From: Otis tarda
Lineage: Eukaryota > Chordata > Aves > Otidiformes > Otididae
Assembly: GCA_026413225.1 (NCBI GenBank)
Contig: CM048557.1
Span: 18,516,871-18,580,870, forward strand
Direction of reading: 5' to 3'
DNA: 64,000 bases
Positions 26,517-38,679 of this stretch are shown piece by piece. Position numbers and translations under genes: made by a program. The stretch's first letter is position 1; each line of letters begins with the position of its first letter. The notes beneath the pieces were generated by a model. It did no database searches and was not told where the DNA came from. It saw nothing but the letters and a program-made list of their open reading frames with translations.

Positions 26517-27396
26517 GTAAGTCTAACTTTTTTTTATTCTTCTTTACCTCTGGGTTCTGTAACATTACATCATGGATGTGAACCTAATTAAACCTCGAGA
26601 TCCCAAGCCAATCTCTTCCTCCCACCCAGTCAGCACATTAGCAACTAAACTCTTTGGGTTTTTGTAACAAATGGTAATTTTATTTATTTCTTCTTTGACC
26701 AGGATAGCTTATTTCTTTTAAAAATGTATAGTGTGTTGACACCTAAATATCATATAGTTCTGTGCTGTGTGAAGGAGATGGTCAGGCAGGAAACCAGAAG
26801 TACCTTCTCTTTAAATTCAAAGGGACCGCTGATGTTGGAATGAAGAGCAGTGACCTAGTAACAAAGAACCACTTCCACACCTTTTCATGTCTGTCCTGTC
26901 TCCTTTTGTTACTATTGTTGGTTTCCACTAGTGTAGTCAAGAAACCGGCCATGGTGCTTACAACCTCCTCCTACAGTCAGTACGTTTTTCCCAGCAGAAT
27001 TCCATCATCCTCCATCACAGATGGGCTGGGAATGCTTTTTGCTATGTTGCCATCGCTGTTGCATCCTTCTGATTCTCTGACAGCACTCTGCCATTGTTTG
27101 TCTCTAAGGAGTGGTGAACGCTACAGGTGGCTTCCTCCTTTTGCCCTTGTCTGGCTTGGTGAGGAAACACCATTGCTGACAGTTCAGGTTTATTAGCTCT
27201 GTCCTTCTCTTTGCTTATTCAATTTAACCAGTTCTCTTGGGGATGATCTTTCTGATGTGATTTCCTCTGCTTCTGCATGAGGAAAAAGTGCTCCAACTTT
27301 TCCTCTGCTTTAGGAAGAAGCACTTGTTCTGTCTTGACTTCAGTATAAAAAATCCTGCATAGCTTTCTCAGATTCTCCTCCAGAGATGCTAGCATG
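26517..27396 (+). other. TSPAN4: TSPAN4 intron, 5' part
   Basis: Begins with the donor gtaagt. It carries a 144-codon + strand open frame at 26762-27196 with a leucine-rich stretch but no recognisable family (see findings). No exon features or known repeats were seen. Confidence 0.6.
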
Positions 27397-28537
27397 TGTC
27401 ATAGTTCAGCCCCAATCGGGACCAGACTACGCAGTCTCTCTCTCGTCCCCCCACCCTCTGAGAGAATAGGAGGAGATGATATAAGAAAAACGGCTCAAGG
27501 TTTGAGATAAGGACAGGGAGAAATCCTTAAAGTTACTGTTACAGGCAAAACAGACTCGACTTGGGGAAAACACTCATTTATTTCTAAAACTAGCAGGAGA
27601 ATGAGACAGGGAACAAGATAACCTCCCCCCACCCCTCCCTCTTCCTGGGCTTAACATTGTCTATACTACCTCCCCTCCCGAGCGGCACGGGGAGGGGGGA
27701 AGGGAATGGGGGTCGCAGTCAGTTCATCACGCGTTGTTTTACGCCGCTGTGTCATCGTCGGGGGAAGAACTCCTCGCATTCCTCCTCTGCTCCAGCGTGG
27801 GGTCCCTCCCACGGGCCACAGTCCTTCATGAAACTGCTCCGGCGTGGGTCATCTCTTCCACGGGGTGCAATCCCTCTAGAACAGCTGTCCCAGTGGGCCC
27901 TCCACGGGCCACAGCCTCCTTCAGGCCTCCACCTGCTCCGGCGTGGGGTCCTCCACGGGCTGCAGGTGGATCTCTGCCCCTCCGTGGACCTCCATGTGCT
28001 GCAGGGGGACAACCCGCTCCACCATGGTCTTCACCAGGATTGCAGAGGAATCTTGGCCAGGAGCCGCATTACTCCTCCCCCTCCTTCTGAACTGACCTTG
28101 GCGTCCGCAGTCGTTCCTCACAACAGGCTGGTAGATGTCTCTCAGGATCTTTTTTTACATCTTGCTCACTTCTCATCTCCTCTCCACTTCTTGCAGCCGG
28201 GCTGAACTGAGTCGGGCCCAGTCGGCTGCCTGGTGAGAGGCCAGAGGGTGAGGCCTGCAAGGCCCATGAGGCCTGCGCCTCCCACTCCGCACCTCTGCCC
28301 CCGCTCAGGTTCTTCACATCTTCTCTTCTCTCTTTTTTTTTTTCTGTTTTCCCCTTCTTAAATACGTTATCGCAGAGGCGTTATCACGGGACATTCTGCT
28401 ACCAATCGGCTCGGCCTTGGCCAGCAGCAGGTCTGCCCTAGGCCCGGCCGAGTCCACTGAACAAAGGGGAGCAACTTCTAGCAGTTTCCTACAGAAGCTG
28501 TCACCTTAGGCCCCCCCTCACTAACAAAACCACGACA
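27397..28537 (-). mobile_element. Solo LTR of an endogenous retrovirus, long GC-rich type
   Basis: An 1141-bp element with TG...CA ends (TGTCATAGTTCAGCC ... AACCACGACA) and a perfect 5-bp target duplication, gcatg, at 27392-27396 and 28538-28542. The sense is on the - strand: a TATA-like box (tatttaag, 28357-28364) comes first, and an AATAAA signal (27577-27582) follows in the second half. It is a different family from the other two LTRs. The middle part (about 27795-28020) repeats a motif of the kind ctccggcgtggggtc ... ccacgggctgcag several times. The 182- and 118-codon open frames inside come from this GC-rich repeated region and are not genes. It is the most CpG-rich block in the window. 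Confidence 0.88.
27795..28020. repeat. Imperfect GC-rich tandem motif inside the LTR
   Basis: Three diverged units begin with ctccagcgtggggtcc or ctccggcgtggg at about 27797, 27837 and 27927. Each is followed by a ccacggg(c/g)(c/t)gca segment. Spacing is irregular. The structure appears to be part of the LTR itself rather than a later microsatellite. Confidence 0.7.
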
Positions 28538-30072
28538 GCATGGTACACAGACAGGCAGGGCTTTAGTCTTGCCTTGTCAGAAACTGTCTTAAATCAGCCA
28601 AACATGATAACCTCTCCCAGTGCTTCCAAGGTTATATGAACTATTTGAGATGATGGATGGGCTACCTACCACATTCTGATACGATAAACCTGCACATTTA
28701 CCCTTTACTTCCTCTGTTTGGGCTGAAATCTTGAACATCTTTCAGTCTGGGAATGTCAAGATTCACATACACTCTTCTGTACAATACAAGATAACAGGAG
28801 TGGCGGGCTGCTAAGAAAAGGACTGAGAAATTAAAAATTTGAGGTCACTAACAGAACAAAAGAACTGGTTGGCCAAACTCCATGGGCATCTTTGGGGCTG
28901 CGGGAGCTGTCTGTATTGAGTGCAGTAGGTTGACAGCAGCAGTACTGCGTGTGAAAGACAAACAGCTCACATCCAGCAAATGAGCTTTCCAGTCCTGCAT
29001 CCTAACAACTGTGCGTGGAAGGCTCTAATGTCATTGCTTATATGAAACAGTATGAGAAGTTTCACTCTTTTACATTAACTTAAGTCTGCTTAGTAAAAAT
29101 ATAGTAAAAACTACTAATATTAAGATGTTTGGAGTAAATATTAATTTGGTTTCAGTGACACTCCAAGAACTGTTAAAAGCATACAGCAAAGATGGGGGAA
29201 AAGCGTTATTTGGAGGAGTTATGGGATATAAACCCTGTGCTTCTGCTCCCCTTTCTGTAAAATACGTGTAACAACATATACTATGTCTGGTTCAGCCAGT
29301 CACATTTTTTTAAGATGTTCACAAGTTGGATTGGATTCAGAAAAGATGTAAAAGAATAATGAGAATTTTGGAAATTTAAATTATGGTGAAAACTTTAAAA
29401 AGCTTTATATAACCAAGAAAAATGAAGTAGGGATGTGATTGCAGTCCTTAAAAAGAGAGTGGGAAGGGAGAAGGGTTTTGAAAGAAAAGGGCTCTGTAAT
29501 TGATCCAGGAGCTAAAAACTCAAGATACAGATGTCTGATGGTAGGATGCCATTCTGCAGCAGGATGGTAGATTCTTTTTCTGTAAAGTCAAGGGTTTTTG
29601 TCTCAAAGAAATGGTCTTGTTCAGTGACAAGCTTGGGTTTGAGGCAGGACTCACTAGTCTGTGGTCTGTGTAGTGCTACAGAACGTGCTTGATTGTCTTA
29701 ATGATTCCTTTAGCCTTGTAACCTGTTGCAGTTTAAAGAGCATCTTAGAAGTTTCACATGAAACTAATGTTAGTTAGGTCTTAGAAGCCCAAAAAATAAC
29801 AGGAAAGTGCCGTCTCACAAGCCATGTACAGTCAGGTTACATCACTGTCTTTTCTAACATGACAGCTATGAAATTACCATGCGCTGTCTTGGCAGCACCA
29901 TAGCGTTAAAGTCTCCATGCTTCCCATGCTTGGGCACTGAGGAGAAAAGCAAAGAGCTCCCACAGATCCATTTTTACTGCTCTGCATAATTGGTTTTCAC
30001 ATGTATCTTTCAAAACTATTTAGGAATGGAGTGCTGCAGTGGTGCAGAGAAGGCAATCCCAGCATGGTTAAT

Positions 30073-30150
30073 TACGTAAAACACTTTGCAGTTGAATAGC
30101 GCTATGTAAATGCCAAGGATTATTTTTTGTGTTTGGTAATAATCGTTATT
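30073..30150 (+). mobile_element. Possible ancient SINE 3' tail (tentative)
   Basis: The words acgtaaaacactttgcag and atagcgctatgtaaatgcc follow each other before an ATT-rich end. This spacing (a ...gcactttg... block, then a ...gcgctatataaatg... block, then an ATT-rich tail) is the hallmark of 3' ends of old amniote SINEs of the CORE/Deu type. I cannot see the 5' tRNA- or 5S-derived part. The resemblance is to a short consensus recalled from general knowledge, so the call is weak. Confidence 0.35.
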
Positions 30151-33100
30151 CCTTACATCCCTAATCAGTAGAGTGTAATCACTGATAGGAGGATTAGGAC
30201 AATACAGGGCACTTTCTGAAAGGAGAGTCCCAGCCCAGGCTTGCTTTTGCATTCTGGCTTCTAAGAGACAGCTCTCAAAACCCCCCACATTAGAAGTAAC
30301 CATGTTGCTATATAGGACAGTGTCTCAGCAGACATCACTCAGTGCTTGAGCTATGGGCCGTGTCTGTACGTGCATGGAAAACAGCAGCCTCAGAAAAAAG
30401 CATGACGTGAAAAACATGACAGTAGCAGAAATCATAATGAGTCCTTCTCCCTCTGTCTCTCTGCATTCACACTCCTTTCTTTGCAAAAGTATTTTTCAGA
30501 TTTTGAGCAGAAGGATGGCCCCATGGTTGAAGTAGTAGGCTCAGACATGAGGGATCTGAGCTCTGGCAGAGTCCTTCATTTCTCCTACTGTTAGCTTAGA
30601 TAGAGAACATCCCCACCCTGACTTCACCAAGTACGACTGTGTATGGCAACTTTTGCTTAAAGAAGGGGGGGAAGTTTTTCCTGAAACAGAACCCCATTTA
30701 GATGGCATTTCATTTCTGTAGGACTGGCTGGTTACAAATCGGAGGAGAGTTTTGACTGGGAGTGTGGACACCCAGTGCGCACACAGTGACTTGTGAATGA
30801 TGATTACTGTATTTCTTCCTCAAGTGTGAAAGGCCTGAGCAGCTTTTTTTAGGAGGGGCTTTCAGCTTCAGAGAAGCTGAAGCCTTTGTGCCTCGAGAAA
30901 TGGCTTTCCTCTTTTTAATGAAACATGCAATTCCTAAGTAACTGGGAACAATTTAAAAACAGAGTTTGTCAGGCCTGTCTTCAAGGAGGAAGGTGTAGTT
31001 TTGGTCCGTGACTGACCGATCTCTTCAGATTACCGATAAAGGAGTTGGGCTGAGCTGCACACATGCAGTGCATGTTAGAGGAAAAGCACCAGCCTCATTG
31101 TGTAGTCGTATTAAGATTCTAGGTCAGGGAGCTGTTTCAAATTAGAACATTTTATTGATTTCTTTTTAATACCTTCAGCTAACCAAAATCACAACCTTTC
31201 TCAATGGTGTTTCAAACCTTAAAAGGATCAGAAACACAGGCAGGTGACTTTTGCGTGTCTTGACTGAAGAGTGTGAAAGCGTACAGCGATTATAAACATT
31301 ACTTAAATTCTAATAGTTGAGGATGTAAGTTACTCTGAACTGCATTACACGCCTTACCAACCAGGACTGGTTAAAGTTACAGGTGGAGATCATTAGGAAA
31401 TGAGAAATAGGCATTAATTTTTAAAATGTTGCTTCATCCCCACCATCTTTGTGATCAATATTTGAACACTTCTCCTTTTAACTAACCAGGCAGTAATCCG
31501 AGAGGCATGCAGCAAACGCATTAGCTTCACTAAAGTGAGCAAATTCAGCTCCCTTTTCCTGCTGTGTGGTGTCTTTCATGTCTACTTAGACCACTGTAAC
31601 TGAAAACAAAATTTGACCCATCTCCCTCTACCCCGGTCATTGATTCTGTTAGATCAAACCAGGCTTTAGGATTACTGCTGAAGTAATCCAAACTACCCAT
31701 TAAACATGATTTTAGAATAAAACTCTCTTATTCACCACTTTTTACAGTGATGGAGGAAAAAGGCAAGTTTGTCCCTAGTTCTCTGTCACATTCACAAAAC
31801 TGGACAACCAGGAATTGCTGAAACCTGTCTGCAACACAGTTTGGGTGTCTGTTTATTTTCCTGAACCCTATCCCAGCCTGGCTGATTTTGCAGGAACTTG
31901 GTAAAGAAAATAAAGCCTGCTTGGCCTTGAATACTGGAATTGCTTGTAAAATACATACAGGAATCCAACTCGTTACATTTCTACTGCATGAAGATAGAAC
32001 TTTGTGTTTAACATTAATTACCAGCCCCAGCTACCTCGTGCTACAGCAGCAATTACTTGTTAACACAAAAATAAAGCTGTTTGCAAGCAGCGTTGCATTC
32101 CATAAATGCAGCACAAAGACCTCAGTGCTGTTTGGTGCTGCTTGGCTGGGAAAAGCGCTCCTCAGCAGCTCCTCAGCAGCATGACCTTTGCCTGCAGCAT
32201 CACGTTGAGCAGCCCGTGCGTGTCCTGAGCTCTTGGGAACTGACGAGCCGCTTCAGAGCCCCATGGGTAACCAAGATGGGAATGATTTATGTCTCTTTAA
32301 CAAGGGAGGGAAAAAATGTGTTTTGACACCTTGGGAGTCGGAGCCTCCCGTGTGAAATGTGAAACAAACGGCAGCATATCGTCAGTATTCCTGGAAATGT
32401 TCAGCAGCAGGAGCCTAGATACTCAGAGGCATTTGACCAGCTTTTGCTTGTTTGAACAACTCTGCCGAACTCCACACGAGTGCCCCCAGAACTACTACCC
32501 AATTGTCACCTCATGTTGAAAGTACCCACATTTGTTCATGTGGGCAGGCACAATGGCATCTAGTCACGCATGGTCCTTCCCAGCTGCAGGCCCTAGAATC
32601 AAGTGACCTGAGGTGTCCAAGCCAAGGTGTCTTACAGTTATTGCTATTCAAGACAGTAGCTGACATTTTCTACAGATTATCCACTTTTAAAGTGTGTAAG
32701 TCTGGGTACCCCAACATAAGCACTGTTAGTTTGTAATTGGTTCTAAAAAAACCTAAATGTGTTGTTCCCTGTTGAAACTAGGAACAGAACTAATCAGTTA
32801 GGCAACCTTGTCTGATTTTATCACTGAACTAGTGAGGGGAGCTGCCCACAACTGTAAATATGACCACAAAATGAGTGCGGCTGTAGCAAGAATCAAGTCT
32901 GCGATTGCTTCGTGGCAGTCAGGCAGTTTAACTTTCTGGCATTGGCAGAACATTGGCCTTTGTGGAAGAACATGAAGTCTGGTATAACCGGCTGCAACAA
33001 ACTGCTGGTGACAGAAATTATCCTTCCTGTGACCTGAGCTTTCTCCATTCCCCAAGGGGGGCACTGTCTCCAACTATCCTTGCTCAGAAACCTTGTAAAT

Positions 33101-33159
33101 TTTAGAAAGAGAATGTTGCTCTCAAATCTAAGAGGACTCTAAAAAAATCCTCTTGTTTT

Positions 33160-34400
33160 GGTCTCTGTGCTCAATATTCCCCTTTCTTCTAATAATCCCT
33201 CATCTCCCTCAAGAGTTTGGCTACTTATTGTTCAGCTTTCATGCACAACGGATAAATCAGTCTCTTGTCACATGACCCAAAGTCACTCCCACACTCTCTC
33301 TTCTCTACCTGGGCCTCCATAATGAGGTCTCTGAGTTTACTGAGCTCTCAGTTTATCTGTCTTTTTGGCTTCTAGCTGGACCCCTTTGCTGAATCTGTAC
33401 TGCTGACCAATTCAGTCCCACTGCTGCTTGTGTCCTTGGTTTTGCCTCTTTGACGCGCCGCTATGGATCAGTGCCTCTGCTCCCTAGAGATGCCATTCAC
33501 CTGACTTGGTCTTCATTGACCACTGCTCGCTCACTTGCTGGTGCGCTCTCTGGTCTCTGTGGTGTTAGTACTCTTCTGTGTTCCTTACCTCCCCTCCTTT
33601 AGGATTGTGCATCATCCACTGCTTAATTCCATTGCTTGTCCTTCCTTTATCTTCCAAAGACATGACATGTCTTACAGTTATAGTTTCAGATGTTATTTCT
33701 TCCACTCCCAAGACTATTGATCCTCATGCCATTACTTCATTCGTTTTTACCCCGATCTTTTCTTTCTCCTGTTGCTGGGAGTACCAATGTGTAATCTCTG
33801 CTCTTGTACAATATGCAGAGGATCTGCGTGGGCAGGCCATGTGTGTCCAACTGCGGCTTGTCTTTGCAACTGCATCCCCTCCTATTCCCACCTTCCAGCT
33901 TACTGGGAAGTTTCATTCTTTGGAGTCCCAACCCTAGATCATGGCCTAGCCACGTTCTGCTTCGCAGGCTCCGTAGGAACAGCTGTCCTCAACACTGTTA
34001 GTGAGCCCTTCACTACAAAACCCGTACTTCATCTCCTTAGTTGGTCAAGCTTTGACACCCTCAGGCATGCCGTATTACAGAGAGAGGGGGTTCAGTCTTG
34101 ATTTATGCAAACTTGTGTCACTCGTGTTTGACCGGAACATCACTCAAATGTCTCAGGTCTTACAGTTGCGCTCTCTACATTGCAGATGAGCTACATTTTC
34201 AAGGCTTGCTATTTACAAGCTGTCACTTCTCACTGTCTATCAAAGAGCTGCCTCCCGACTCTAATGATGACAGCCTGCAAGACCTTCTTGTTAGATTTCT
34301 GGATAAACCAGCTTTCCTCAAATGCATGCCATGTGTTCTGTGCCACTCCTATCCGCTTTTGGGACCTGTTATGCATGGAGGTCGTGTCTTGTGTGCAGGA
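33160..34400. other. Pyrimidine-rich block of about 1.2 kb, origin unknown
   Basis: The + strand is strikingly C/T-rich (for example ccccctttcttct-like runs, ctctctcttctctacctggg) and G/A-poor compared with both flanks, without being a simple repeat. It is open over up to 119 codons in two frames, which follows from the bias. It could be a diverged repeat or part of an old retroelement, but no family was recognised. Confidence 0.45.
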
Positions 34401-35237
34401 ACGCAGAGGAAAAAAAGAAAGTCACAAACTTTTTTTTACTTTCAAGTCAGTTTGTAGAAAATGAAACCTGTAAACTCACAAATCAAACAGTTGCAAGGTA
34501 AGGATTGATTCTTGCCATGGACCAAGTCAGAATTCTGAGCAGAACCTTGAGGGGTATAGATGTTAGTCTGGGAAAGATTTCTGACTTGCTTGACAGAAGA
34601 AAAGCAGTGCTGTGAGCACCGAAACGTCTCTATTGCAGACTGATTTCTGCGAGTGCTTGAAGCAACATATGTTGTGTAACGCGTGACACCTCTGCCCTCT
34701 ATTGGTCTTGAACGGTGGATCTTGGGTGTGCAACGAGACCTGAACACAAACCTCCGTGCCGGTACTCTACAGCTGTTATATTCACAGGGAAAATTCTCCC
34801 TCAGGGCAGTGTGAACATCAGGATCTGAATTAAGTCCTTGGTCCTGGTGGTGCAGGTGTCTGCATGATTATGAGTCTATCAGAAACAAGAGGAATGATCT
34901 CTATAAGGATGTGAAAAATACCTTACAGGCTTATATAAAATCACATTTTAAAAATAAGATCTTGGCAAGTCATTTTGGGGCTAAGTAGGTGGCTGGCATA
35001 GCCTTGAAAAAGTGTGAAGTACTTCCAATAGCAGAGAGCAGTTCTGCAGCCTAGTGTTGTCTTGTTTTACTCATTAGCGGTAAAGTGTCCAAATACCGAC
35101 AAATTTGTACTTTTGAGTTAGCACAGGAGTGACAGATGGTGTATACATCTATATGGTAATGAGGCTTAGCTCCTGTTGCATCACAGGAATACACCAGTTC
35201 CCAGCGGGGGAAGATGGTCACAGAGCCATTCCCTGTA

Positions 35238-35273
35238 CTGGACCTTTTCCTGGACCTTTTCCTGGACCTTTCG
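35238..35273 (+). repeat. 12-bp tandem repeat, three copies
   Basis: The unit ctggaccttttc occurs twice exactly and a third time as ctggacctttcg, head to tail. Confidence 0.95.
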
Positions 35274-35949
35274 TCCCCCTACCAATGTCGAACAAACCTT
35301 CTGATTTAGCTCTAGCGTAGTCATTGTACGCTGTCTCGGTGGATGCAGACACTTAAAGCACTACTGTTCAGCAGCATCAGATGCTGACATTAAGGAACTG
35401 CACCGTAGAGAGAAGATGAGTAAATAAATCTTTTACTGACTGACAAAGACTTTCAAAGGTGATCAGTAATTAACAGCTTAGAAAAAAAATTACCCTGTTA
35501 ACTTCAATCATGATTTCAGAAGTAGTGTGCCGTAGAGATCTGAGTATCTTCATCTCCAGGGTGCTGTATCTATATCTTAAATAATTTTTCTCCTGACAAC
35601 CGGCTGCAAACGATTGTTATAATCCTGCTCAGTCACATCAACTCTTAACCTCAGTAGTTGGCTGGGGTTGTCCTGTTTCAGCTCCTGCAGTGTCCGGCCA
35701 CTGCAAAGAGGTGCCTTTGCTTCTTGTATCAACAGTAGCTACATGCAAGACCATGTTTAAACATATATTGGTGGGGGGGAAGGCAGTCTAGTGGGGTAAA
35801 GCTGAGGAAAGATTGTATTTCTTTAAAATTTGAAGCCTCTGCTGTTGTAATTGAAATGCCCTGAATGTCCAGCTCCAGGAGGGCGTAGTCAGAATGATCA
35901 GAAGTCAGTAACAGATCATATGGTATCGTCTCGGTTCTTCTCTTTCCAG

Positions 35950-36081
35950 TTCAGGTGCTGTGGAGTCTCCAACTACACTGACTGGTTCGAGGTGTACAAT
36001 ACAACCCGGGTGCCGGACTCCTGCTGCTTAGAATTCAGCGAGAACTGTGGCCTCCATTCCCCAGGGACCTGGTGGAAAGCG
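35950..36081 (+). CDS. TSPAN4: Tetraspanin-4, exon with the CCG motif and core of the large loop
   Basis: A 132-bp, phase 0 exon of 44 residues, bordered by ctttccag and gtgggt. It starts FRCCGVSNYTDWFEVYN and ends GLHSPGTWWKA. It contains the CCG motif that defines tetraspanins, the second pair in PDSCC and the cysteine of ENCG. These make the disulphides of the large extracellular loop with the PC of the next exon. Two N-glycosylation sequons are visible (NYT and NTT). This variable part of the loop is the usual partner-binding face of tetraspanins. The residues agree closely with vertebrate TSPAN4. The frame stays open past the donor for 13 codons, which has no coding meaning. Skipping the exon would keep the frame but delete the loop core. 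Confidence 0.97.
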
Positions 36082-37753
36082 GTGGGTAGCTCTCCAGCAG
36101 CAGCTGCCTTGCAGCCCAGGTGAAGGGCAGGCAGCTAGTCATTGGCAGGGTTGTACAGATGATCAAAGTATGTTGTACCCTTACTCTTCTTTAATCAGAA
36201 GGTTTCAGAAGGCTCATGTCGAGCTGTGGCTTTTGACCTCCAGTGAAACTGCCAATTTAATTATTTCTACGAGCTGAAGGCTTTCCTTTCCGTAGGCTCT
36301 GAGTAAATGTTTCACATTGCAGACGACAAGTACCTTCCAACACTGATCCAGAGCACAGTCTAGCTAGAGCTAGCTAGGAAGTGACAGGATTGTCCTTTTT
36401 AATGTCCCACCTGCTGGGGCCAGGTAGCAATAAAGGCAAATGACACACACACACACACACACACACACCCCCCCCCACCCCTCCCCTGGAGCAGCAGCCA
36501 TAGCTTGTCATGGCCCAGGCAAGAGGACTGTGCGAGCCTGGAGCTTTAATCATTGTCATCACAAACCATTAGAAGCAAAACTTCCTTATAATTCCACTTT
36601 TTCAGTTGGCCTTACTCCACACCCCTCCTGGGTAATTGCACTACTTGTAATTAGCACAAAGAATTGCTGAGCTAATTTCAGAGAAGAATTCAGGCTCTGT
36701 CTATCTGCTCTAGAAAGATCTTCCTGAGGACACTGTAGGGAAATTATCCCATGGAGTTTTGAATTCGATTACAGGCAAGTGCAGAAACTCATTGCAAAAA
36801 AAAAAAATGCTGCTGGCAATTCAGTGGAACAGTTCTGTCTCCTGCTGTGCAGTGGAAGCCCCGTTCCAGTTAGATTTCATGCGTACGGACTGACACTGGC
36901 AGAGGCCGAGTTCCAACCAAACATGGCTCCCTTCTACTTTTCAAGTAGCTGCAAGTCAAATTTTGAATTTAAAGTTCTTCTGTTTTATTTGGGTTACCAA
37001 GATGATCCATGCAGGTTAACACCATGACTTCTGGTGAGCGTCAATAGTTTTTCCTTTATACATTTGTGAAAGCCACTACCTGAAGGTGGTACATGTACAT
37101 TTACAAGACAGAGAGCACAATATTTGCACAAGGTTGTCTTACAGACATTATTTATTATTTACACATTATTTAAAGTAGGATTTCACTGGGACCAATTCCA
37201 CCCTCCCCAAAACTGGGCCAGGGACATCAGGTTACAGTTACTGCGGAATTTAAAGCAGGAAGAAAATAACGGAGGAGTGTCTACACTGCAATTTGAAATG
37301 ATGGAAAATGGTATGTACTAGGCCCATGTGCAGCAGGAGTGGCTACTGAGCAGCTCTCACTGGATCTTTTGGGTCTGATATACGTATATTGTAATAAATT
37401 GTTTTTTTCCTGAAACATGGAGAAAAATGACAGGCTCATTCTGAAGTTCTAAGTGCTTGTAGTTGGTTTTCAGAGGGCAGAGAGAGCCCAAATCCACTGT
37501 TTGTTTATTTTTAGTTACTGGCCCAATTTATATGGAGCAGTACTCATGCAGCATTTTGGAGGTGCACTTTTTTGTGTCATTACAATTAGTACTCCATGCT
37601 CAAGCTTCAACCCAGAAATACACCGTGGGTGCACCAATGCTGAAATGATAATCCAGGCTCCATAGCAGCTTAGTCTGATCTGACTCTTTCCTGTCTGTAT
37701 GTATAGAGCTCTGTGTTTATGGCTAATACAATATTCTGGGTTTTTTTTTCCAG
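36082..37753 (+). other. TSPAN4: TSPAN4 intron
   Basis: Runs from the donor gtgggt to the acceptor tttttttttccag. It contains an AC microsatellite followed by a C-run, and a short palindrome-like ctagctagagctagctag near 36361-36378. No other feature seen. Confidence 0.85.
36443..36476. repeat. (AC)13 microsatellite with C-run
   Basis: Thirteen AC units at 36443-36468 pass directly into a run of C to 36476. Likely length-variable. Confidence 0.97.
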
Positions 37754-37837
37754 CCTTGCTATGAAACAGTGAAAATATGGCTCCAGGAAAACTTACTAGC
37801 AGTGGGAATCTTTGGATTGTGCACAGCTATGGTACAG
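37754..37837 (+). CDS. TSPAN4: Tetraspanin-4, exon for the last loop cysteine and fourth membrane segment
   Basis: An 84-bp, phase 0 exon of 28 residues: PCYETVKIWLQENLLAVG, then IFGLCTAMVQ. It lies between a very strong acceptor (a run of T, then ccag) and the donor gtacag. The first cysteine closes the disulphide pattern of the large extracellular loop, and the hydrophobic stretch starting NLLAVGIF is the first half of the fourth membrane span. The sequence fits vertebrate TSPAN4. The donor gtacag departs from consensus at position +4 (c in place of a). Confidence 0.96.
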
Positions 37838-38557
37838 GTACAGTTTAATAACAATTTTTCAAATCCTAATTAACCATAACTAAATAAGTAACGGTAGATC
37901 CAGATATACTTTGTCCAAGCCTGTTTTAATAATTCTAAATTTTGTATCATGTTGGAGTAAAACTTGGTAAGATGTCTTTAACTAAATTAAAAGTACTATA
38001 TACAAGGTACAGAACAAGGAATATGGCACACATTTTCTGTTTTATGATGCACTGCCGAGAGCAAGCACTTTACCAAATGGTTTATCTAAGGCTTAGGCTA
38101 GGTACTGCTCAGTGGAGAGGTCGTCCCCATTATTCAAAGACAGACACAGGGGAAAGCTGTGCTGGAGCTCGGGCAGTTTCAGCTATGTATCAGCTCTCCG
38201 TTTATGGCCCAAAGTCCCATTCCTGAATGCCGTGAAGAGGGAGCGTTAGTTTCCAGCTCCACCTCTCCCTCTCACATAAGCAGAAAGGATGGCAGCGCTA
38301 AGCTAATTAATACCATGTAACTTCAGATTAACCCATGATTTTAAAAAAATTTTTGCATGGTATACCACTAGCAGCAGCAAGAGAGAGCCTGGGATCAAAA
38401 TTCCACTCATGTTCCCACTAATGTCACATTAGCCAGAATGGCCCATATCTCTGTCTCTTCTCATATGTCACATATTGGCTGCACCTTACGAATGCAAGTG
38501 CCCAACTCCTCGTAGGCCCAAAATCAGTAGAGTTTTGGATTGGGTGGTTAGGGTGGG

Positions 38558-38626
38558 GTTTTTTTTGTTTTGTTTGTTTGTTTGTTTGTTTTTGTTTTTG
38601 TTGGTTTGGTTTGGTTTGGTTTTTTA
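38558..38626. repeat. T-rich (GTTT)n / (GGTTT)n simple repeat
   Basis: A run of T leads into several gttt units, then tttttg and ggttt units, about 69 bp in total. It sits about 55 bp before the start of the CR1 fragment. Confidence 0.95.
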
Positions 38627-38679
38627 ACCAGTATAGTAAGCAGATATGCTTGGGAAAAAAAGATAAGCAGAAGACCATA

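Larger units (their letters stand above)
28538..35949 (+). other. TSPAN4: TSPAN4 intron, 3' part
   Basis: Intron sequence running up to the acceptor ttctctttccag at 35949. No exon recognised. Contents that can be named: a possible ancient SINE tail near 30.1 kb, a pyrimidine-rich block at 33.2-34.4 kb and a 12-bp tandem repeat at 35238. The remaining open frames (up to about 120 codons) lie mostly in the pyrimidine-rich block and show no domain. Confidence 0.6.

Noticed and set aside
27657-28205. 182-codon open frame (the longest in the window) and overlapping 118-codon frame
   Set aside because: Both lie wholly inside the GC-rich repeated middle of the solo LTR at 27397-28537; the frames follow from composition, and the proline/histidine/leucine-rich text repeats with the DNA motif.
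36358-36380. Palindrome-like ctagctagagctagctag
   Set aside because: Too short and imperfect to assign a function; tandem ctag units explain it.
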